In this document: positions 8,700 through 17,822 of the stretch, piece after piece
How positions within the stretch are numbered: position 1 is the stretch's first letter
Layout: each line of letters starts with the position of its first letter
Assembly: GCF_024623785.1 (NCBI RefSeq)
Contig: NZ_JANKBZ010000001.1
Location: 248,001-312,000, forward strand
Reading direction: 5' to 3'
Length of the DNA: 64,000 bases
DNA from: Archangium lipolyticum
Lineage (GTDB): Bacteria; Myxococcota; Myxococcia; Myxococcales; Myxococcaceae
Notes under the pieces: model-generated
Seen by the model: only the letters and a program-made list of their open reading frames with translations
Databases searched by the model: none
Told to the model about the DNA's origin: nothing
Translations under genes and position numbers: made by a program

Positions 8700-9470
8700 T
8701 CACATCGCCGTGGTGCCACCGTCCACGACGAGCTCCGAGCCCGTCATCAGCTTGGACTCGTCCGAGGCCAGGTACACCACCGCGTAGGCGATATCGTCAG
8801 GCTCACCGATATGGCCGAGCGGAATCATTCTCGCGAGCCGCGCCTTCCCCGCCGCCACGTCGCCTCCCTGGCTCGCGAAGCCTTCCACCATGGGCGTGTC
8901 GATGAAGGTGGGGTGCAGCGAGTTGCACCGGATGCCGTAACCCTTGCGCGCGCAGTGCAACGCCACGGACTTCGTCAGCAGGCGCACCCCGCCCTTGCTC
9001 GAGCAGTACGCCGCGAGGTTCTCCGAGCCGATCAGACCCGCCACCGAGCTGACGTTGATGATGGAGCCCTTCGCGCCGCACTTGCGCATGCCTCGGATGC
9101 CGTGCTTGCAGCCCAGGAACACCCCGTCCAGGTTCACCGCGTGGACGAGCCGCCACTCCTCCAGCGATAGGGACTCGACGTCCTTGGCCACGCCAATGCC
9201 CGCGTTGTTCACCACCACGTCCAGGCGGCCGAACGTCGCCACCACCTCGTCCACCACCCGTACCCAGTCCGCCTCCTGCGTCACGTCCAGCTTCCAGGCC
9301 CGGGCAGCCTCACCCAACGCGCCGGCCACCTCCTTCGCCCCAGCCTCGTTGCGATCCGTGATCGCCACGCGCGCGCCCTCGCGGGCCAGCATCGCCGCCG
9401 CCGCCTTGCCCAGCCCCGACGCCGCTCCCGTCACCAGCGCCACCTTGCCTTCGACTCGTCCAGCCATCAC
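8700..9470 (-). CDS. Short-chain dehydrogenase/reductase
   Basis: A 256-residue classical SDR. N-terminal TGAASGLG binds NAD(P), the NNAG motif follows, INVSSVAG carries the catalytic Ser, and the YCSSK segment has the Tyr and Lys of the active site. The C-terminus SELVVDGGTTAM is typical of the family. Asp in ITDRNEA after strand 2 suggests NAD(H) preference. It is the first gene of the minus-strand set. The second Met (9467) is equally possible as start. The product is probably a cytoplasmic hydroxyacyl or alcohol dehydrogenase. Confidence 0.9.
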   Translation of the reverse strand: MMAGRVEGKVALVTGAASGLGKAAAAMLAREGARVAITDRNEAGAKEVAGALGEAARAWKLDVTQEADWVRVVDEVVATFGRLDVVVNNAGIGVAKDVESLSLEEWRLVHAVNLDGVFLGCKHGIRGMRKCGAKGSIINVSSVAGLIGSENLAAYCSSKGGVRLLTKSVALHCARKGYGIRCNSLHPTFIDTPMVEGFASQGGDVAAGKARLARMIPLGHIGEPDDIAYAVVYLASDESKLMTGSELVVDGGTTAM

Positions 9471-9648
9471 TTCACCTCTCCGTTGTGAAGACGCGCCAGC
9501 ATGCCGTATCCGCCCACCCGCTGCCGCGAGGCGCCGGGAGCCTACCCCGCTCCCCCTTCACGTGGTGGAGGAATGTCCGTCACGGACAGGGGGTTGTGGC
9601 GCGCCGCGCTGGCCCGGTGGCAAGCTCTGTCCGGACAGGAGCATTCCC

Positions 9649-10131
9649 ATGGATTTCATCCCCAGCGCCTGGCAGTTGTGGCTCCTCGCCGCGGTCCTCG
9701 CGGGAGCACTGGAGATCGCCCTCCCGGGCTTCGTGATGCTCTGGTTCTCCGTGGGAGCGCTGGCCGCCAGCCTCTCGGCGGCCCTGGGGCTGGGCATCGA
9801 CTTCCAGCTCACCAGCTTCACCCTGGTGTCATTGGGCCTCTTCGGTGCCTCGCGCACCCTCTTCAAGAAGGCCTTCATGCGCACCGCCACGCAGATGAAG
9901 ACGGGCGTGGAGGCCATGCTGGGCCAGGAGGCCGTGGTGACCGAGTCCCTCGTCGAGGGGCACGGGGGCACGGTGCGCATCAACGGGGAGCTCTGGACGG
10001 CGCGCTCGCTCGCGGGTCCCGTGGCGGAGGGGGAGCGCGTCATCGTCGAGCAGGTGGAAGGTCTGAAGCTATGGGTGCGGCGCCCCTCCGCCGCCCTCGA
10101 GGTTCCCTTGAAAAAGAAGGAAGGTCGCTAG
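9649..10131 (+). CDS. NfeD family membrane protein
   Basis: 160 residues. Two or three hydrophobic helices (WQLWLLAAVLAGALEIALPG, then FVMLWFSVGALAASLSAALGL) are followed by a soluble OB-fold domain (EAVVTESLVEGHGGTVRING through LKLWVRRP). This is the short NfeD type that partners with stomatin-like SPFH proteins in membrane microdomains. ATG 9649 has an AGGAG-like site upstream. Its TAG stop is immediately followed by the ATG of the SPFH gene, a standard NfeD-SPFH pair. It diverges from the SDR gene across about 180 bases, which should hold both promoters. Confidence 0.88.
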   Translation: MDFIPSAWQLWLLAAVLAGALEIALPGFVMLWFSVGALAASLSAALGLGIDFQLTSFTLVSLGLFGASRTLFKKAFMRTATQMKTGVEAMLGQEAVVTESLVEGHGGTVRINGELWTARSLAGPVAEGERVIVEQVEGLKLWVRRPSAALEVPLKKKEGR

Positions 10132-11202
10132 ATGGGTACCGCAGTCCTCTTCATCATCGCGCTGGCCGTGGGCTTCGGCCTCATCAAGGGCCTGCGCATC
10201 GTTCCGCAAGCCAAGGTAATGGTCGTGGAGCGTCTGGGGAAGTTCCACCACGTGGCGCACAGCGGCCTGAACGTCCTCATCCCGTTCCTCGACTCGCCGC
10301 GCGCCATGGAGATGCGCGTGGGCAACCGCTACACCCGCACCAACCTGGTGGACATGCGCGAGCAGGTCATGGGCTTCGAGACCGTGCAGGTCATCACCCA
10401 TGACAACGTCACCATGGAGGTCGGCTCGGTCATCTACTACCAGGTCGTCGATCCGGCGAAGGCACTCTACGAGGTGGAGAACCTGGCGCTGGCGATCGAA
10501 CAGCTCACCATGACGAACCTGCGCAACATCATGGGCGGGCTGACGCTGGACCAGACACTGACCAGCCGCGAGACGGTCAACACCAAGCTGCGCACGGTGC
10601 TGGACGAGGCCACCGAGAAGTGGGGCGTGAAGGTGACGCGGGTGGAGCTGCGGGAGATCGAGCCGCCCGCCGCCATCAAGGACGCGATGGCCAAGCAGAT
10701 GACGGCCGAGCGCGAGCGCCGCGCGGAGGTCACCAAGGCCGAGGGAGACAAGGCCGCGGCCATTCTCTCGGCGGAGGGCGAGAAGATCTCCCGGATCCTC
10801 CGGGCCGAGGCCGAGCGCGACGCGGAAGTCGCCCGCGCCGAGGGCCGCAAGCGCGCCACGCTGCTGGACGCCGAGGCGAAGGCCGAGGCCACGCGGCTGG
10901 TGTTCGACGCCATCAACTCCGGTGGAGGAGCGACCCCCGAGGTGCTCGCGCTGCGCTACATGGAGACGCTGCAGGAGTTGGGCAAGGGCGACAACAAGAT
11001 GTTCGTCCCGTACGAGGCGACGGCGGCGCTCGGCAGCATCGCGACGCTCAAGGAGGTATTCGCCCGGGAAGGAGGAGCCGACAAGACGCGTCCCACCCCC
11101 AGCGCCGCGGCCCTGAGCGCGCAGGCCCTGACGCGGACGGTGACGGCCGCGCCTCCGGCCGTGCCGGTGCGCAACCGCTCGCCCCTGCCGTCCGAGGAGT
11201 AG
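10132..11202 (+). CDS. SPFH/Band 7 (stomatin-like) membrane protein
   Basis: 356 residues. One N-terminal membrane helix (TAVLFIIALAVGFGLIKGL), then the SPFH domain (VPQAKVMVVERLGKFHHVA-like opening, TVQVITHDNVTMEV), then a long Glu/Ala/Arg-rich coiled coil (roughly residues 190-265). It resembles QmcA/YbbK and stomatins, which oligomerise in lipid microdomains. The C-terminus is a disordered Ala/Pro-rich tail. The start codon directly abuts the nfeD stop, implying translational coupling. Confidence 0.9.
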   Translation: MGTAVLFIIALAVGFGLIKGLRIVPQAKVMVVERLGKFHHVAHSGLNVLIPFLDSPRAMEMRVGNRYTRTNLVDMREQVMGFETVQVITHDNVTMEVGSVIYYQVVDPAKALYEVENLALAIEQLTMTNLRNIMGGLTLDQTLTSRETVNTKLRTVLDEATEKWGVKVTRVELREIEPPAAIKDAMAKQMTAERERRAEVTKAEGDKAAAILSAEGEKISRILRAEAERDAEVARAEGRKRATLLDAEAKAEATRLVFDAINSGGGATPEVLALRYMETLQELGKGDNKMFVPYEATAALGSIATLKEVFAREGGADKTRPTPSAAALSAQALTRTVTAAPPAVPVRNRSPLPSEE

Positions 11203-11216
11203 CACTGCGCCACCAT

Positions 11217-11271
11217 CCCCTCTCCCCCTGGGAGAGGGACGGGGTGAGGGTCTATCGAATCCCGGGCTGGA
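11217..11271. repeat. Dispersed palindromic repeat, copy 4 (inverted)
   Basis: The same 9-bp stem (CCCTCTCCC / GGGAGAGGG, loop CCT), followed by GGGGTGAGGGTCTAT and CCCGGGCTGG. Read on the minus strand it matches copies 1-3 including the CCAGCCCGGG flank. It lies 15 bases after the SPFH stop, in the gap before a small membrane protein gene. Confidence 0.7.
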
Positions 11272-11321
11272 ACCTTTCCGCGAGCCCGTTGTCCGAGCGG
11301 GCACACACATAGGGAGGTCCC

Positions 11322-11702
11322 ATGTCGGAAGCACTCATGGCAGGTGGTTGGGGGATGTATCCCACGCTCCTCGCGGGGCTGGCACTTCTGGGCACGAGCC
11401 TGCGCTACGCCACGCGTCCGGACACGCGCTACGTGCCGCTGATGCTCACGCTCGGGCTCTTCACGCTCTTCGCGGGGGGCCTGGGGTTCATCACGGGCAT
11501 CATGAACCTGCTGCGCGCCTACGTCGGCCCGCTGGCCAGCGAGGGGCCCTCCGTGCTGTTCATCGGAGTCCAGGAGGCGTTGCACAACATCGCCCTGGCG
11601 CTCCTGATGACCATGGTGTCCGCGCTGGCGGCCTCGGTGGGGGCCTGGCGGCTCGCCCGGCAGGCGCGGGCGGCCGTCGCGGCCACCGTGCCCGTCCGAT
11701 AA
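11322..11702 (+). CDS. Small integral membrane protein, unknown family
   Basis: 126 residues with three hydrophobic segments: YPTLLAGLALLGTSL near residues 13-27, LMLTLGLFTLFAGGLGFITG near 40-59, and ALALLMTMVSALAASVGAW near 90-108. GGGAGG lies upstream of ATG 11322. The overall look (MGGWGMYPTLL-type start, three helices) recalls small MotA/TolQ-like or DUF proteins of myxobacteria, but I cannot assign a family. It is probably transcribed separately from the SPFH gene because repeat copy 4 intervenes. Confidence 0.6.
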   Translation: MSEALMAGGWGMYPTLLAGLALLGTSLRYATRPDTRYVPLMLTLGLFTLFAGGLGFITGIMNLLRAYVGPLASEGPSVLFIGVQEALHNIALALLMTMVSALAASVGAWRLARQARAAVAATVPVR

Positions 11703-11749
11703 TTCCCAGTCAGGGATTGCGCGGAGCCCCGTCCGTGGTTAGAACTTTC

Positions 11750-11769
11750 GGGCCCTGAACTCCGGGCCC
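11750..11769. other. Short GGGCCC stem-loop, possible weak terminator
   Basis: GGGCCC, 8 bases, GGGCCC: a 6-bp self-complementary stem between the small membrane protein gene and the ABC-F gene. It is also a 9-base direct repeat (CGGGCCCTG). There is no T-run, so it may be nothing more than GC-rich sequence. Confidence 0.2.
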
Positions 11770-11884
11770 TGCTCGCACACGAGGCTTCGTACTCCATTGA
11801 AGATCCACTCCTGAATCGACGGCGCTGTCTCTCAGCCAACCCCCGGGCCCCTCGTGCGTGCCCGGAACGATTCCGGAGTTCCTC

Positions 11885-13387
<1,503 letters not shown>

Positions 13388-13545
13388 GCCCGCCCGATGC
13401 TGGAAGCATGAAACCGGCGGAGCTTTCACCGACGGCCGAAAACATCACATGAGGCTGTAATCACAAATCCAACCTCATACGTACGATCACGACTTCACCA
13501 GTCCGCGAAGCCGAATGACTTCCAGGGTGACAAAATGTTTGAATC

Positions 13546-13574
13546 TTGAAAATCGATCTGGTTTCACGTAGGGT
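13546..13574 (+). promoter_or_regulatory. Putative sigma-70-type promoter of the injection-system operon
   Basis: TTGAAA, 17 bases, TAGGGT, in the only notably AT-rich stretch of the window (the 280-base gap 13388-13667 after the ABC-F gene). It would give a leader of about 90 bases before the first ATG at 13668. The match to TTGACA/TATAAT is moderate. No other operator or sigma-54 site is evident to me in this gap. This is the only sizeable non-coding stretch before about 44 kb of co-directional genes. Confidence 0.35.
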
Positions 13575-13667
13575 CCATCTGCCTTCACAAAGGACCGAAG
13601 GCCCCAGGCGAGCTGGGTCTCAACATTCCCGAGAAGTGCAAAGGCGTCTGGTTCCCAAGGGGGGGGC

Positions 13668-14300
13668 ATGGCGAATCTCCTTGCAATTCATTCCATCGGC
13701 GAATCGCTGGTCTCCTACTTCACCACGGCCTACCAGGCCTATCAGGCGTTGCCTCCGGCTCAGAGAGTCGATCTGGATCTGAGCGCGAATCCTCAATTCA
13801 CGCTGGTGTCGAGCAAGGAATTGGGAGGCGGAGCGGAATCACCGGATCCCGTCCAGAGCCGGCCGGCGCTGACACTCTATCTCTATCGTGTGACGATGAA
13901 CGAGCACCTGCGCAACCAGGCCTATACGGGTCTCGTCTCGAATGCGCCTCCGCCGCTCTCGCTCGATCTGCATTACCTGTTGACCGTCTGGGCAGACAAC
14001 GCCAAGGACGAGCACCGCCTGTTCACCTGGGCGATGCACGTGCTCCACAATCACCAGACGCTCAGCGCGTCGGACCTCAACGATGATGGTGGCTGGCAGC
14101 CGGAGGAGCTGATCCAACTCATTCCCGCGGAACTGAGCAACGAGGATCTCATGCGCATCTGGGATACGTTCCAGCGTCCCTACGCCCTGAGCGCCTCGTA
14201 CATCGCGCGGGTCGTCCAGATCGAACCGGAGCTCGGTCCGACAGGAAAACCCGTGGTGGCCAGGCGGTTCTCCATCACCCACAAGGGAAATGGCGCGTGA
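13668..14300 (+). CDS. DUF4255 / Afp16-like tail terminator protein
   Basis: 210 residues. It matches the DUF4255 (Pvc16/Afp16 N-terminal) family: a helical start (HSIGESLVSYFTTAY), then RPALTLYLYRVTMNEHLRN and LHYLLTVWADN, which are typical of this family. Family members cap the sheath/tube end of contractile injection particles and set tail length. It is the first gene of the locus. ATG 13668 follows a G-rich stretch (GGGGGGGG). Its TGA overlaps the GTG of the next gene. Confidence 0.88.
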   Translation: MANLLAIHSIGESLVSYFTTAYQAYQALPPAQRVDLDLSANPQFTLVSSKELGGGAESPDPVQSRPALTLYLYRVTMNEHLRNQAYTGLVSNAPPPLSLDLHYLLTVWADNAKDEHRLFTWAMHVLHNHQTLSASDLNDDGGWQPEELIQLIPAELSNEDLMRIWDTFQRPYALSASYIARVVQIEPELGPTGKPVVARRFSITHKGNGA

Positions 14301-15022
14301 GGCTGGAGTCACTCGACAGCCGCGCCCTGGCCGCCGTCCGTTTCCTCGATGGGGAGACGGAGCAGCCACTCACCCCCCCGCTCGCCGTCTCTGGCGACGG
14401 GGTGAGAGTGGTACGCAACCGGTGGGGGTTGTATGTCATCACCGAGGCTCCCGGCCTGGAGGACTACACCGCCCGCTTCGAGGCGCCGCCCGAGCCGGGG
14501 CCGGCTCCGCGCTCCTTCACCCTCTCCGTCGTCGATCCGAGCGGGCGCCACCTCCCACGCAGCTTCTCCCTCGAGCTACCGCTCGGCGTGGAGGACGCGG
14601 TGTTCGAACCGGTGGACGTGAGGATGTACCTGGCGCCCACGGCCCGGCCCTCTCCGGGCAGCGCCGTGGTGCGGCTCTCACTCACGAATGAGCAGAACGC
14701 CCCGCTCGCCGCCCGGAGGGTGCTCCGTCTCCGCGTCGACCTCCTGGACAAGCCCGCCATCAAGGGGCTCGGGCTGTCGGATGAGCGGGGAGAGGCACTG
14801 CTGCTCGTGCCACGCATTCCCATCATCCGGTGGGGCCACGAACAAGGCGAGTCCCTCAGCCATCGCATCTTCTCCGCGACCCTGGAGTCCGCCCTCGCCC
14901 CCAGCGTGGCGGGCCTGCCGGATCCGGACGTCCCAGACCAGAGCTTCACCCCGCTGCCACTAACCCTCCAGGTTGCCTCTGGCCTGGAAACCAACCGTCG
15001 GATCCCGATCCCGACTTCATAA
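14297..15022 (+). CDS. Injection-locus protein of unknown function, beta-rich
   Basis: 241 residues, GTG start overlapping the stop of the DUF4255 gene (GTGA), so translation is coupled. The sequence is rich in beta-type segments: DGETEQPLTPPLAVSG, then GLYVITEAPGLEDY, then SVVDPSGRHLPRSFSLELP. This looks like one or two Ig-like or carboxypeptidase-regulatory-like domains, followed by a domain with LRLRVDLLDKPAIKGLG. A gene in this position, between terminator and sheath, may assist sheath assembly or act as a surface decoration. No family can be named with confidence. Confidence 0.6.
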   Translation: MRLESLDSRALAAVRFLDGETEQPLTPPLAVSGDGVRVVRNRWGLYVITEAPGLEDYTARFEAPPEPGPAPRSFTLSVVDPSGRHLPRSFSLELPLGVEDAVFEPVDVRMYLAPTARPSPGSAVVRLSLTNEQNAPLAARRVLRLRVDLLDKPAIKGLGLSDERGEALLLVPRIPIIRWGHEQGESLSHRIFSATLESALAPSVAGLPDPDVPDQSFTPLPLTLQVASGLETNRRIPIPTS

Positions 15023-15034
15023 GAGAGGGCTCAC

Positions 15035-17311
15035 GTGCCTGAATACCTCGCACCAGCCGTCTACGTCGAAGAGACCAGCTTCCGCTCCAAGTCCATCGAA
15101 GGGGTGAGTACCAGCACCACGGGTTTCGCCGGGCCCACGCTGACCGGTCCCTCGGGTGGAACTCCGGAGCTCCTCACGAGCTTCGCGGACTTCGAGCGCA
15201 CCTATGGCGGGCTCGACGACTTCGATTACAAGGCCCCCCACCCCGCGACCAACTACCTGGCGCATTCGGTCCGGGCCTATTTCGACGAGGGCGGCTCCCG
15301 CCTCTACGTCTCGCGCGTCGTCCCGCTGGACGCGGGGTTCGCGTCGGCCACCGTGGGCGGCAATACGAAGTTCACCGCTCGCTTCAAGGGAAGCGTGGGC
15401 AACGGCACCATCACCGTCCAGCCCATCAAGAGCCCCGCCACCGTCAGGGGCATGAACAATGCCCCGGCCGGGACGATCCTGATCGGCAGCGGCTCGTCGG
15501 CCGTGCTCAAGGGGACCGCGGCGGCGCCCTTCGATCTCTCCGGTCACACGACGCTCACGTTCGAGCTGGGCCAGACCAAGGAAGCCGTCTCCATCCACCT
15601 GGTCACGGACAAGGTCGAGCTGACCGCCGTCACCCCACTCGAGAAGCTGGATGCCGACACCACGCTCGACATCGTGCTCAATGGCACCCCACAGCCCGGC
15701 ATCCAGCTGACCGCGGAAACGCCGCCCCAGGAGATTGTCGACACGATCAACAGCCGGCTCCAGGGCTGCTACGCGCGGCTGGACAATGGCGCGTTGATCA
15801 TCGGCACGCACCTTCCCTCGCTGGTGGTGAAGAAGAACAGCGAGCTCGGCATCGTGGGGACGTTGGGGGTGGCCAAGGTCAAGAAGCTCGACGAGGTCTC
15901 CCTGCAGGAGCTCGACCGGGCCCTTCGCGGCGCGGGCATCCATGCCATCTTCCTCGATGGCAAGGTGGCGCTGCGAACCGCGGAGATGGGAACCACCGCC
16001 AGTCTCGCCTGGAAGGGCAGTGGGCCTCCGCTCGGACTGGGGGCGGGTACCGCCACTGGCGAGCCCGGCGCGCGCACCTTCATCAAGAAGGACACGGATT
16101 GGGTCGACAGCGGCGGGACGTCGGCCAGCGGCTTTCCGTCCGAGCAAGACGCGGCCGTGGGGGAGTTCGTCACGCTGCGCATCAGCACCCGGGATGGTGC
16201 CGGCCGTGAAGCGCTCTACGAGGACGTGGGATTGGATCCTCAGCACCCCCGGTGGATCGGCAGCGTCCTGTCGGAGAAGCCCACCCGGCAGCTCGAGGCC
16301 ATCCAGCGGCTGTATGCCATCCAGCTCGACCCGGTAGCCACCGGGCTGACCCTGTTCAGCCAGCTCCTGGACAATGGAGAGGCCAAGAACTTCCCCCTGG
16401 CGGGAGGCAGCGACGGCTCGCCCCCTGGCGACAAGCAGTACGCGGACGCGCTCGATGTGCTGGCCAACATCGAGGACATCTCCATCGTCGCCGCCCCGGG
16501 CTCCTCGGCCTATGGCGAGAGCACCGCGCGAGCGGTGCGCAACGAGCTCATCAAGCGTGTCGAGAAGCGGCGCGCGTACCGCATCGCGGTGCTGGACACG
16601 CCCGACGCGTCGACCCACGGCCTGCTCAGCCAGGTCAGCCAGTGGCGCGGGGAGATCGACTCGAAGCACGCGGCGCTCTACTTCCCGTGGGTGGTGGTGT
16701 CCAACCCGCTGGCCCGGCCGGGCAACGATCGCATCCCCAAGGAGATCGCCCTGCCGCCCTCCGGCTTCATCTGCGGCATCTACGCGCGCAACGACGTGGA
16801 GCGCGGTGTCTTCAAGGCGCCGGCCAACGAGGTGGTGCGCAGCGCCCTCCGCTTCCAGATCGACGTCAACTTCGCGCAGCAGGAGTCGCTCAACCCGCAG
16901 GGCATCAACTGCCTGCGCTTCTTCCCGGGGCGCGGCTACCGCGTCTGGGGCGCGCGCACGGCGAGCTCGGATCCCGAGTGGAAGTACGTGAACGTCCGGC
17001 GCTACTTCAACTTCCTGGAGCGCTCCATCGACCTCGGCACGCAGTGGGCCGTCTTCGAGCCCAACGGCGAGCGGCTGTGGGCCAACATCCGCGAGACCAT
17101 CGGCAGCTTCCTGGAGACGCAGTGGCGCTCGGGGGCCCTGCTCGGCAGCGACCCGAGGCAGGCCTACTTCGTCCGTTGTGACCGCAGCACCATGACCCAG
17201 GACGATCTCGACAACGGCCGGCTCATCTGCCTTGTGGGCGTGGCCGTCGTGAAGCCCGCCGAGTTCGTCATCTTCCGGATCGGCCAGAAGACCGCTGATG
17301 CCCGCAGCTAG
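15035..17311 (+). CDS. Contractile sheath protein, long form
   Basis: 758 residues of the phage tail sheath family (Afp2-4 / gp18 type). The N-terminus YLAPAVYVEETSFRSKSIEG is characteristic. The C-terminal core has RRYFNFLERSIDLGTQWAVF, near residues 655-675, and TMTQDDLDNGRL, near 718-730, which form the interlocking sheath lattice. A long central insertion (about residues 100-450) makes it larger than minimal sheaths of about 350-480 aa and probably forms the particle's outer surface. It is followed 18 bases later by the tube gene. Confidence 0.95.
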   Translation: MPEYLAPAVYVEETSFRSKSIEGVSTSTTGFAGPTLTGPSGGTPELLTSFADFERTYGGLDDFDYKAPHPATNYLAHSVRAYFDEGGSRLYVSRVVPLDAGFASATVGGNTKFTARFKGSVGNGTITVQPIKSPATVRGMNNAPAGTILIGSGSSAVLKGTAAAPFDLSGHTTLTFELGQTKEAVSIHLVTDKVELTAVTPLEKLDADTTLDIVLNGTPQPGIQLTAETPPQEIVDTINSRLQGCYARLDNGALIIGTHLPSLVVKKNSELGIVGTLGVAKVKKLDEVSLQELDRALRGAGIHAIFLDGKVALRTAEMGTTASLAWKGSGPPLGLGAGTATGEPGARTFIKKDTDWVDSGGTSASGFPSEQDAAVGEFVTLRISTRDGAGREALYEDVGLDPQHPRWIGSVLSEKPTRQLEAIQRLYAIQLDPVATGLTLFSQLLDNGEAKNFPLAGGSDGSPPGDKQYADALDVLANIEDISIVAAPGSSAYGESTARAVRNELIKRVEKRRAYRIAVLDTPDASTHGLLSQVSQWRGEIDSKHAALYFPWVVVSNPLARPGNDRIPKEIALPPSGFICGIYARNDVERGVFKAPANEVVRSALRFQIDVNFAQQESLNPQGINCLRFFPGRGYRVWGARTASSDPEWKYVNVRRYFNFLERSIDLGTQWAVFEPNGERLWANIRETIGSFLETQWRSGALLGSDPRQAYFVRCDRSTMTQDDLDNGRLICLVGVAVVKPAEFVIFRIGQKTADARS

Positions 17312-17328
17312 GAGAAAGGACCACCCAC

Positions 17329-17787
17329 ATGCCGCGCAAGACTCCCTACGGTGCATTCAATTTCGTCATCAGCTTCGCCGGCGAGGACACGGCCTTCGGC
17401 GGCTTCTCGGATGTGTCGGGACTGTCCACCGAGTTCACCATGGCCGAGTACCGTGAAGGCAGCGACCAGGTGAACCACGTCCGCAAGGTGCCCGGCATCT
17501 TCAAGACGGGCGACGTCACGCTCAAGCGGGGCGTCGTCGCCTCCGCCGTCATCTGGGAGTGGATCCGCGACGTCCGGGCCCGGGGCGTGGAGGGCCGCAA
17601 GGAGTTCGTGCTCATCACGCTCCAGGACGAGACCCATACCGCGGTGCAGTCCTGGAAGCTCCTCAACGTGACACCCATGAAGTACACGGGACCGACGCTC
17701 GCGGCCAAGGGCGGGGGTGATGTCGCGATGGAGGAGCTGGTGCTCTCCGCCGAGGACATCCAGATGGGCTTCCCGAACGTGGCGTAG
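17329..17787 (+). CDS. Inner tube protein 1 (Afp1/gp19-like)
   Basis: 152 residues, the usual length for this family. PYGAFNFVISFAGEDTAFGG opens it, followed by FSDVSGLSTEF, KRGVV and a C-terminal MEELVLSAEDIQM. This is the T4-like tail tube/Hcp-fold family, whose hexamers stack to form the channel driven out by sheath contraction. A good ribosome site (GAGAAAGG) precedes it. It lies between the two sheath genes. Confidence 0.95.
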   Translation: MPRKTPYGAFNFVISFAGEDTAFGGFSDVSGLSTEFTMAEYREGSDQVNHVRKVPGIFKTGDVTLKRGVVASAVIWEWIRDVRARGVEGRKEFVLITLQDETHTAVQSWKLLNVTPMKYTGPTLAAKGGGDVAMEELVLSAEDIQMGFPNVA

Positions 17788-17822
17788 CCCGGGACATCAC
17801 GAGGGATGGGTGAGGGTCAGGG

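Noticed and set aside
13388-13667. Sigma-54 promoter or riboswitch in the leader
   Set aside because: No TGGC-N8-TTGC-type spacing with GG/GC at -24/-12 and no conserved aptamer pattern that I recognise.
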